Positions 1 to 4,607 of a stretch of DNA of 5,988 nucleotides are shown here, piece after piece. The notes below the pieces were generated by a model. That model worked only from the letters and a program-made list of their open reading frames with translations, was not told the origin of the DNA and searched no databases. The stretch lies in contig CAKTXN010000102.1 of the NCBI GenBank assembly GCA_934630905.1, positions 1-5,988 of the forward strand, read 5' to 3'. Position 1 is the first letter of the stretch. The number at the start of each line of letters is the position of its first letter. The position numbers and the translations under genes were made by a program. The DNA comes from an uncultured Eggerthellaceae bacterium (GTDB lineage Bacteria; Actinomycetota; Coriobacteriia; Coriobacteriales; Eggerthellaceae).

Positions 1-452
1 GCATTGACGAACCGCTGTTCTTGAACACAAAAGACCAGGTGGCAGAGGGGGCAACAAGCAATATCTTCGCTGTGATTCAAGGCGAAGTGGTCACGCCGCC
101 CGTGTCGTGCGGGCTGCTCCCCGGTGTCATGCGTGACTTCGTGCTGCGCGTTACGGGAGCGAAAGAGCGTCCTCTTTTGCCTGAAGAACTCATGCAGGCA
201 GACGAAGTGTTTTTGACAAACTCCCTGATGGGAGCAATGCCAGTGCGCAGCATTGATGACCAGGGCATTGCATGCGGCAATGGTTGCGCGGATGTGCGGC
301 AGAAGGCGCAACGTGCGGCGCAGCAGGAAGCACAACGTGCGGCGCAATGCGTAACGCGCCAGGTAAACAAGGCGTATCGGAGAGAAGTACGTGCGATGTG
401 CGTGCGCTGGAAGCAGGAGGAAGATCCATGGGGTCAACTGTTTGGGAAGTAA
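1..452 (+). CDS. pabC: Aminodeoxychorismate lyase (class IV PLP aminotransferase), 3' part
   Basis: The frame is open from the first base (first whole codon at 3) to TAA at 450-452, so the gene is cut by the window edge; the TTG at 21 is internal, not a start. The enzyme splits 4-amino-4-deoxychorismate into p-aminobenzoate and pyruvate for folate synthesis in the cytoplasm. Visible class IV signatures are EGATSNIF (bases 45-68), whose Glu contacts the PLP ring nitrogen in this family, and LLPGVMRDFVLR (114-149). The later stretch MQADEVFLTNSLMGAMPV closely resembles the C-terminal strand of E. coli PabC. The catalytic lysine lies upstream, outside the window. Beyond the fold there is an unusual Ala/Gln/Arg-rich tail of about 60 residues, built partly from a 24-base tandem repeat. 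The stop overlaps the pabB start by 25 bases, which together with the pairing supports PabC over a branched-chain or D-amino acid aminotransferase. Confidence 0.85.
   Translation, partial: IDEPLFLNTKDQVAEGATSNIFAVIQGEVVTPPVSCGLLPGVMRDFVLRVTGAKERPLLPEELMQADEVFLTNSLMGAMPVRSIDDQGIACGNGCADVRQKAQRAAQQEAQRAAQCVTRQVNKAYRREVRAMCVRWKQEEDPWGQLFGK
304..351 (+). repeat. 24-base tandem duplication in the pabC tail
   Basis: Bases 304-322 recur at 328-346 with 17 of 19 positions identical, a period of 24 bases (8 codons). In the protein this gives KAQRAAQ followed by EAQRAAQ. A shorter, decayed third copy seems present just upstream, around 286-302. The repeat sits beyond the recognised aminotransferase fold, so it probably arose by slippage in a tolerant tail. 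Confidence 0.7.
415..420 (+). promoter_or_regulatory. Strong Shine-Dalgarno that fixes the pabB start
   Basis: AGGAGG lies seven bases before ATG 428, inside the last codons of pabC. It decides the pabB start in favour of 428 over the in-frame ATG at 272, and implies that ribosomes finishing pabC can initiate pabB (translational coupling). Confidence 0.85.
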
Positions 453-1897
453 GCGGCTATAAGCCGTTGAGCGCTGTTTTCGAATTGCTGAAGGATAATG
501 ATCAAGTTGCGTTCTTGGATTCATCGGAGCAGGGTGAACAGGGGAAATTCTCGATTGTTGGGTGCAAGCCGTTTCTTGCCATTGAGCAGGTTGACGGCCG
601 GTGTTTGGTGAACGGCGCGCCGCGAAACGCCGCTTTCTTCGATGTGCTGGATGACGCGCTGCGCACGCATCAAGAGCCCAATGAAACGCACCTTCCCCTG
701 ATAGGGGGCGCGTTGGGATACCTCGGTTATGATTTCGGCCGTGCGTTGAACGGGGTGCCAACCCGTCATGCGCCGTTCGGTGTGTCGGGTGCTTGCGGGG
801 CGGGGGGTGCTCTTGGCGTCGACAAGGTTTCTGCTGCTGAGGCTTCGGATGCATCGGGCTGTGCAGTCCCTTGCGCACCCGCCATGCCTGAAGCACAGAT
901 GGTGTTCTACGACGTGCTGCTCATCGAGGATCACGAACAGCAGAAGCTCTATGCCAGCGCGCAGGGTCAGACCATTTCCGCTGATGAGATGCGTGCGTGG
1001 GTGGAATCCCTGGTTGCTTCCGCGCCGCCTGCCCCCGTGCCTTCGCGTGGCTCAACGCTGGCAAGCTTCACGTCGCGCTTCACCGAGCGGGATTATCAGC
1101 GGGCGCTTGACCGTATGGTGGAGTACATGCTGGATGGTCACATTTACGTGGCGAACATGACGCAGCAGCTCGCCATGGACGCTCCGCAGCCGCCTTACGA
1201 TTTGTACCGCTACCTGCGCACTTTCAATCCTGCGCCGTTTTCGGCGTATCTGCGCGGGCCTGGGTTTGATGTGTGCTGCTCAAGCATGGAGCGGTTCCTG
1301 TTCGTGCGCGACGGCCATGCGGTAACGCGGCCGATCAAAGGCACGCGGCCGCGCGGGAAGACGCCCGATGAAGATGCGCGCAACCGCGATGAGCTCTTCG
1401 CCAGCCCGAAAGACAACAGCGAGCTTCTGATGATTGTGGATTTGGAGCGAAACGATCTGTCGCTTTCATGCAAGCCGGGCACGGTGTATACGCATCCCGA
1501 GTTTACCGTGGAAACGTATCCAACGGTGTTTCACCTGGTCGCAACAGTGGAAGGACGGCTTCGCGAAAATGCGACGGCGCTCGATGTGGTGCGTAACGCT
1601 TTTCCCGGCGGTTCGATTACCGGCGCGCCGAAGATTCGTGCGATGGAAATTATCGACGAGCTGGAGCGTTTCGCGCGCGGCTTGTATACCGGAAGCATCG
1701 GCTATTTTTCGAATGCGGGCGACTGCGATTTGAACGTGGTTATTCGCACGCTGGTCTGTCGCGATGGCGTGGCCGCGTTGGGTGTGGGCGGCGGCATTAC
1801 CGCTGAATCGGATTTCGATTTCGAGTACCAGGAAACGCTGCAGAAGGCGTATGCATTGCGCGAAGCGGTGGGATCTGTGGAGGTCACGCAGGATTAA
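428..1897 (+). CDS. pabB: Aminodeoxychorismate synthase component I (PabB)
   Basis: 489 residues, normal for the chorismate-utilising family. It converts chorismate with ammonia (from a PabA-type glutaminase) to 4-amino-4-deoxychorismate. The N-terminal component I domain shows GKFSIVG (39-45) and GGALGYLGYDFGR (93-105). The catalytic domain begins near 220 and carries PIKGTRPRG (302-310), DLERNDLS (338-345), AFPGGSITGAPK (391-402), YTGSIGYFS (420-428), IRT (439-441) and GGGITAESD (454-462). Lys304 in PIKGT is the residue that forms the covalent intermediate in PabB; anthranilate synthase TrpE has Ala there (PIAGT), so TrpE is rejected. Odd features are a Gly/Ala/Ser-rich stretch at about 117-155 between the conserved GYDFGR and MVFYDVLLIED, apparently an inserted loop, and IYVANMTQQ (239-247) where many relatives have IYQVNLSRR. 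Start ATG 428 is set by AGGAGG. It overlaps pabC by 25 bases, indicating one operon. Confidence 0.93.
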   Translation: MGSTVWEVSGYKPLSAVFELLKDNDQVAFLDSSEQGEQGKFSIVGCKPFLAIEQVDGRCLVNGAPRNAAFFDVLDDALRTHQEPNETHLPLIGGALGYLGYDFGRALNGVPTRHAPFGVSGACGAGGALGVDKVSAAEASDASGCAVPCAPAMPEAQMVFYDVLLIEDHEQQKLYASAQGQTISADEMRAWVESLVASAPPAPVPSRGSTLASFTSRFTERDYQRALDRMVEYMLDGHIYVANMTQQLAMDAPQPPYDLYRYLRTFNPAPFSAYLRGPGFDVCCSSMERFLFVRDGHAVTRPIKGTRPRGKTPDEDARNRDELFASPKDNSELLMIVDLERNDLSLSCKPGTVYTHPEFTVETYPTVFHLVATVEGRLRENATALDVVRNAFPGGSITGAPKIRAMEIIDELERFARGLYTGSIGYFSNAGDCDLNVVIRTLVCRDGVAALGVGGGITAESDFDFEYQETLQKAYALREAVGSVEVTQD

Positions 1898-1963
1898 CGC
1901 ATGAAGCTGGAATGCCGGAAGGCTTGCGCTGGATGAGCTGATTTACGTGTGAGTCCTGCTGGG

Positions 1964-1996
1964 TGTGCGGTTGCCCCAATTCGGTGCAACCGCACA
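1964..1996. terminator. Perfect 11-bp hairpin between convergent genes, likely bidirectional terminator
   Basis: TGTGCGGTTGC (1964-1974) pairs perfectly with GCAACCGCACA (1986-1996); two further C-G pairs can form inside the loop. It lies 66 bases after the pabB stop and 25 bases beyond the end of the opposing usp gene, where a shared terminator is expected. No good U-tract follows on either strand, so termination may be inefficient or factor-assisted. The hairpin itself is certain; its role is inferred. Confidence 0.55.
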
Positions 1997-2021
1997 AAAT
2001 GCCAGGTTGAAGCGCTGCTTG

Positions 2022-2732
2022 CTAACGCACAATCAGCACGGGGCAGCTGGCAGCTTCGCTTACTTCGCGTCCAACGCTGCCCAGCATGATTTCCTTGATG
2101 CCGCTCAAGCCGCGTGAGCCCATGACAATCAAGTCGGCATCGCTGTCGCGCGCTTCGCTGATGATTTCGGCCGCCGGCTCGCCGCAGCGAACCTTGCTCT
2201 TGGCACTCCATCCCAGGCGCTGCAGTGTTGCGGCGCCTTCTTCGCTGGTCTCTTGTGCACGACGTTCGCCCAGCTCATTGCCTGCTGCGGAAACGCTCAA
2301 CACGGTCGTGTCGGTCACGCCGCTCTTGTCCAGCGCCGCGGCGGCGAACTCAAGCGCATCGGCGGCGCAGGGCGAGCCATCGGTGGCGAAAAGCACGCAC
2401 TTCGGCGCTTTCGTCTGCGTGAGTTCCGCTTCAATGGCGTCCTCAACTACGGCTTGATTGATGCGCGCAGCGTCCAGCGCGCGGTTGCGGAAGTAAACGC
2501 CCCAGTTCACGCCCAGGCAAATCAGGTTCACGAAGTACACGATAAGCACCCAGCTCAGCGTGCCCGAGCAGAATTTTGCCGCAATACCGGCGAAGTAGCC
2601 CACGGTGATAAGCGCCAGGAATTGCCAGCTGGTGCCCGCGGCAGTGCGTGCGTGGTAGCTCTTCAGTGCGTTTGTGGGCCATGAAAGGCCGAAGCAGACA
2701 AGCATGGCGGCTTCAAGTATTTCGGTAAGCAT
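2022..2732 (-). CDS. Membrane-anchored universal stress protein (PQ-loop-like helices + UspA domain)
   Basis: 236 residues from ATG 2730-2732 to TAG at 2022-2024. Residues 1-85 are hydrophobic with three likely membrane helices (about 7-20, 36-53 and 58-81). The pattern SWPTNALKSYHARTAAGTS after helix 1 recalls PQ-loop/SemiSWEET half-transporters, although the PQ pair itself is replaced by WP. A charged linker (82-110) leads to a complete UspA domain (111-236): strand KCVLFATDGS, then MGSRGLSGIKEIMLGS (204-219), which fits the ATP-binding pattern G-2x-G-9x-G-S/T, and the terminal PVLIVR strand. An ATP-binding, membrane-tethered stress or signalling protein is therefore likely; the ligand is unknown. 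The upstream in-frame codons reaching to 2894 are AT-rich, Lys/Arg-rich and lie across promoter-like sequence, so the start at MLTEI was chosen; its Shine-Dalgarno is weak (GAGAA). It is divergent from the LysR gene, a probable regulator, and converges on pabB. Confidence 0.85.
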   Translation of the reverse strand: MLTEILEAAMLVCFGLSWPTNALKSYHARTAAGTSWQFLALITVGYFAGIAAKFCSGTLSWVLIVYFVNLICLGVNWGVYFRNRALDAARINQAVVEDAIEAELTQTKAPKCVLFATDGSPCAADALEFAAAALDKSGVTDTTVLSVSAAGNELGERRAQETSEEGAATLQRLGWSAKSKVRCGEPAAEIISEARDSDADLIVMGSRGLSGIKEIMLGSVGREVSEAASCPVLIVR

Positions 2733-2797
2733 GTGATTTTCTCGATTCTTCTTTTTCGGCGCAGCGTGCGATTTGCGTCTTGCGCAGGGAGGATTGA

Positions 2798-2866
2798 ATG
2801 TCTCTATGCATCCTTTGCGCAGGTCAAACCGCAGAGTGCTTCTGCTTTGTTTATTTATCCTGTTGA
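2798..2866 (+). CDS. Possible 22-codon Cys-rich small ORF
   Basis: ATG 2798 is preceded after five bases by GGGAGG (2787-2792), a better Shine-Dalgarno than either flanking gene has. The frame runs 22 codons to TGA 2864-2866; five residues are Cys (positions 4, 7, 14, 16 and 22) and the peptide is otherwise mostly hydrophobic. It lies in the spacer between the divergent usp and LysR genes, on the LysR strand and 127 bases before that start. No clear promoter precedes it and no family was recognised. It could be a leader peptide, a short membrane peptide, or chance. Confidence 0.2.
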   Translation: MSLCILCAGQTAECFCFVYLSC

Positions 2867-2894
2867 GTGTAGGTCTCTTTGCTATGCAATTCAA
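2866..2894 (-). promoter_or_regulatory. Candidate sigma-70 type promoter for the usp fusion gene
   Basis: On the minus strand TTGAAT (plus 2889-2894) is followed after exactly 17 bases by TACACT (plus 2866-2871); each hexamer matches the consensus at 4 of 6 positions. It would give a leader of about 125 bases before the ATG at 2732. Assigned by eye from hexamers and spacing only. Confidence 0.35.
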
Positions 2895-2926
2895 ATATTA
2901 AAACACGATAATTTAATGCTTATTTG
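2892..2926. promoter_or_regulatory. AT-rich nested dyad, candidate LysR operator
   Basis: Two nested inverted repeats sit in the divergent spacer: ATTAAA (2897-2902) with TTTAAT (2912-2917), inside CAAATA (2892-2897) with TATTTG (2921-2926). They flank the candidate usp -35 hexamer at roughly -35 to -65 from its predicted start, the usual place for LysR-type binding. The dyad lacks a perfectly symmetric T-N11-A core, so the assignment is tentative. Confidence 0.3.
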
Positions 2927-2941
2927 TTATGAATTTATGAT
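2912..2941 (+). promoter_or_regulatory. Weak candidate promoter for the LysR gene
   Basis: TATGAT (2936-2941) matches the -10 consensus at 5 of 6 positions; the best -35 around 2913-2918 is poor. An alternative extended -10, TG-T-TATGAA, begins at 2925. Both overlap the AT-rich dyad, which would allow autoregulation as is usual for LysR regulators. Confidence 0.25.
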
Positions 2942-2993
2942 GCAATTGCGTGCTTCGCGCTGGCGGCGGGTGACGCACGCGTACCATGGAAGC

Positions 2994-3851
2994 ATGGACA
3001 GAAACCAGATGGAATATTTTTTGGATATCGCGGAGACGCAGCACATGACAAGAAGTGCGCAGCGGCTTCACGTGGCGCAGCCTGCGCTCAGCCGGTCAAT
3101 GGCAAAACTTGAAGATGAGCTGGGAGTACAGCTCTTTCGCCGTGTGGGTCGCGGGCTTTCGCTGACCGATGAGGGACGGTTGCTGAAAAAGCAGCTGGCG
3201 CCCATTGTGCGTGACATCCACCGCACGGAGTGTATGTTCGATGATATTCGCCGCACGCGGGCAAGTGAGATTCGCGTTCGCGTGGAGGCTGGGTCGCGTA
3301 TTGCATCGCAGGCGCTGGCGCTGTGGATGACCGAGAATCCGCAGAGTCGTTTGGCGCTGGCGCAGAATTCGCTTTTTCAGGATGACGCGCATGTGGTTAT
3401 TGCATCGGAGCCGCTTGAAGACTGCGCTTCGAACAGGTGTTATACCGAACATGTCATGCTAGCTGCGCCTGCATCGGTAACATTTAGCGCGAACGCGGTG
3501 AAACTTTCGGAACTTGAGCGGCTTTCGTTTGTGTCATTGCCTTCGACCACGGGGTTCAGTCGATTCGTGTCGGAGATGTGTGCCCGCGCAAAGTTCCAAC
3601 CACGCGTTGCATTGGAAAGCGATAACCCCAGCGTGGTGCGCGAGATGATCGGGCTAGGACTGGGCGTGGGCTTTTGGCCCGAGAAAAGCTGGGGTCCGCT
3701 TGAGGGGGAGGCAGTGACGCTGCATCCTCTTGCGAACGGCGCCGCGCGCAGCGTATACGTGAGTTTGTCGGAGCTGGGCGCCATGAATAACCAGGCTGTT
3801 GTGCTGTTCGAGCATCTCTGTCGCTTTTTTCAGGAAGCGTTTGGCGCGTAG
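2994..3851 (+). CDS. LysR-family transcriptional regulator
   Basis: 285 residues from ATG 2994 to TAG. Residues 1-62 form the winged helix-turn-helix: QMEYFLDIAET, HMTRSAQRLHVAQPALSRS, ELGVQLFRR and GLSLTDEG, all close to the family consensus. Residues about 92-285 are the effector-binding domain, with the typical ESDNPSVVREMIGLGLGVGFWPE (209-230). The first effector lobe looks abbreviated: the usual stretch ending in a G-x-L-D-x-A-I strand is shortened to LFQDDAHVVIAS (127-138), which explains a length at the lower end for the family. The start was chosen because M-D-R-N-Q-M-E-Y-F is the normal LysR opening; the frame continues upstream to 2733 but through non-conserved, AT-rich spacer. The Shine-Dalgarno is poor (GGAAG very close to the ATG). 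Divergence from the usp fusion gene suggests that gene as target; the inducer is unknown. Confidence 0.92.
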   Translation: MDRNQMEYFLDIAETQHMTRSAQRLHVAQPALSRSMAKLEDELGVQLFRRVGRGLSLTDEGRLLKKQLAPIVRDIHRTECMFDDIRRTRASEIRVRVEAGSRIASQALALWMTENPQSRLALAQNSLFQDDAHVVIASEPLEDCASNRCYTEHVMLAAPASVTFSANAVKLSELERLSFVSLPSTTGFSRFVSEMCARAKFQPRVALESDNPSVVREMIGLGLGVGFWPEKSWGPLEGEAVTLHPLANGAARSVYVSLSELGAMNNQAVVLFEHLCRFFQEAFGA

Positions 3852-3990
3852 GCGCGTTGCAATGGTGGTTGTGGCGCCGACCAGGGCGACATCTGCAGCG
3901 GCGGGGCCGGTTGTGACGTTTTGTGCCGTGGTGATTTTCTCTGCTTTCCCTGGCGGTTGGGCTGCAAGTCAATCGTTGTTGGTCGGTCTT

Positions 3991-4052
3991 GACGGCGCAT
4001 TTTGCAGCGGTTTCGCTTTTTTTTCGAACAAGCTTGTTGCAAAATCGCCTTC
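3991..4052. repeat. Imperfect stem-loop with T-run
   Basis: GGCG(C)ATTTTGCA (3994-4006) pairs with TGCAAAATCGCC (4038-4049), 12 base pairs with one bulged C; two outer pairs can add to it. The loop holds a small AGCG-GTTT-CGCT hairpin running into eight Ts (4017-4024) and the perfect 12-base palindrome AACAAGCTTGTT (4027-4038). The small hairpin plus T8, about 155 bases beyond the LysR stop, could act as its terminator, but a four-pair stem is weak. Confidence 0.5.
4006..4024 (+). terminator. Possible weak terminator of the LysR gene
   Basis: A four-pair stem (AGCG with CGCT, loop GTTT) is followed directly by a run of eight Ts. The T-run is good but the stem is short, so this is only a candidate. 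Confidence 0.25.
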
Positions 4053-4261
4053 GATTTCGGGCAAATGCACGATAATCGGTGGTTGAGTTGCGTTCCAAAG
4101 CGGGATTTTAAGTTTATTAAGAGGCTTGCTCGCTGAAGCAAAATAATTCAATGTAATAACCCCAGTTCAGAAGCTTGCACTAAAATTGATAGATAATCTA
4201 TTCTTTTCTCGACCACCGATTATCGTCGATTAGCCCGAATTCAACCCCGTTTTTTCAACGA
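4034..4261. repeat. Paired 54-base inverted repeats around a 120-base AT-rich spacer
   Basis: The arm at 4034-4087 and the reverse complement of 4208-4261 agree at 42 of 54 positions by hand alignment without gaps. The best part is a perfect 15-base match, ACGATAATCGGTGGT (4069-4083) against 4212-4226, and a perfect 7-base TTCGGGC block (4056-4062 against 4233-4239). The 120-base spacer is AT-rich and contains a perfect odd palindrome, ATAGAT-A-ATCTAT (4189-4201). No target-site duplication and no transposase are visible. It could be a miniature inverted-repeat element, two oppositely oriented copies of a dispersed intergenic repeat, or a structured RNA; the sequence alone does not decide. 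Confidence 0.65.
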
Positions 4262-4377
4262 CAGGTCATTGCGTATTGAATGACAGCGCGCTGATTGCTT
4301 CGAGCAGCGATGCAAAAGGCGAAGGGGTCGGAAGAGCTCGGCACTTGGCGACACATGTGCTCTTTCGCGCCGCGCGC

Positions 4378-4406
4378 TTGGTGGATGGCGAGGGGTGTCG
4401 TACAAT
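4378..4406 (+). promoter_or_regulatory. Candidate promoter of the ferredoxin-DUF169 gene
   Basis: TTGGTG (4378-4383), then 17 bases, then TACAAT (4401-4406; 5 of 6 matches to the -10 consensus). Transcription would start near 4413 and give a leader of about 180 bases holding the direct repeats and hairpin described below. The -35 match is only 3 of 6. Confidence 0.4.
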
Positions 4407-4445
4407 AGCAGACACACTCTAAGGGTTTGAAAGCGGAAGGTGGCG

Positions 4446-4607
4446 ATGCGAAGGCGCAAGGCGTCGGGGCGCGCGGCGATGCGGGCGCGTACCATGCTGG
4501 AACGCAGGGTGCTTAGAGACGCGCAGGGCGTCGGAGCGTGCGGCGATGCATCGCCGCTCCGTTGCTTCGCATTTCCGCATATGAGAGGGAACTATGGAAG
4601 AAATTGA
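4446..4607 (+). CDS. Possible 53-codon Arg-rich upstream ORF in the leader
   Basis: ATG 4446 follows GGAAGG (4435-4440) with suitable spacing, and the frame stays open for 53 codons to TGA 4605-4607, overlapping the start of the ferredoxin-DUF169 gene by 14 bases. The peptide begins M-R-R-R-K and is rich in Arg and Ala, as any frame through such GC-rich DNA would tend to be. Against it, the two direct-repeat copies inside it are offset by 67 bases, so they are read in different frames. No family recognised. Confidence 0.15.
   Translation: MRRRKASGRAAMRARTMLERRVLRDAQGVGACGDASPLRCFAFPHMRGNYGRN
4454..4549 (+). repeat. GC-rich direct repeats in the leader
   Basis: Bases 4454-4482 recur at 4521-4549 with 26 of 29 identical (core GGCGTCGG, G/A, GCG, C/T, GCGGCGATGC). 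A more degenerate relative seems present around 4308-4331 (GCGATGC followed by AAGGCG-like and GTCGG blocks). Their role is unknown. Confidence 0.6.
4532..4561 (+). promoter_or_regulatory. Strong hairpin in the leader just before the ribosome site
   Basis: GCGGCGATGCATCGCCGC (4540-4557) is a perfect 18-base palindrome. In RNA an alternative fold pairs CGGAGC (4532-4537) with GCTCCG (4556-4561) outside GGCGAT/ATCGCC, with a four-base bulge. It ends 21 bases before the Shine-Dalgarno GAGAGGGA (4583-4590) and could affect translation or message stability; no U-tract follows, so it is not a simple terminator. Confidence 0.45.

Larger units (their letters stand above)
3852..4593. other. Long intergenic region without a convincing gene
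   Basis: About 740 bases between the LysR gene and the ferredoxin-DUF169 gene. Open frames here are short, lack ribosome sites and resemble no family I know. Instead the stretch contains a T8 run with a small hairpin, a long imperfect stem-loop, two inverted arms enclosing AT-rich DNA (about 4088-4207), and a GC-rich leader with direct repeats and a hairpin. Base composition changes sharply from AT-rich (4085-4260) to very GC-rich (4440-4560). Confidence 0.75.

Noticed and set aside
272..427. Longer pabB starting at ATG 272
   Set aside because: The extra 52 codons overlap pabC in another frame, are not family-like, and lack a ribosome site, whereas AGGAGG sits seven bases before ATG 428.
21..452. 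Complete small gene starting at TTG 21
   Set aside because: The frame is open to the window start and the protein begins in the middle of a class IV aminotransferase fold, so it is a truncated longer gene.
428..1897. Anthranilate synthase component I (TrpE)
   Set aside because: The active-site motif is PIKGT, with Lys304, diagnostic of PabB; TrpE has PIAGT. The pabC neighbour agrees.
2733..2993. N-terminal extension of the LysR gene
   Set aside because: The frame is open but runs through AT-rich spacer with promoter-like sequence; LysR homology begins at the ATG at 2994.
3799..4086. 95-codon plus-strand frame downstream of and overlapping the LysR gene
   Set aside because: It has no ribosome site, starts inside lysR, has low-complexity composition, and ends within the inverted-repeat region.
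3556..4098. 180-codon minus-strand frame
   Set aside because: Antisense to the LysR gene with Arg-rich, family-less translation; treated as a shadow.
3969..4151. 60-codon minus-strand frame with TTG start
   Set aside because: It contains the left inverted arm and T8 run, lacks a ribosome site, and the matching frame in the other arm has a stop, so it looks like translated repeat DNA and not a gene.
4034..4261. Insertion sequence
   Set aside because: No transposase frame fits between the arms (120 bases) and no target-site duplication is visible; only a miniature element or a repeat pair remains possible.
4454..4549. CRISPR-like array
   Set aside because: Only two clear copies of the 29-base unit, GC-rich spacer, no regular third unit and no cas gene.
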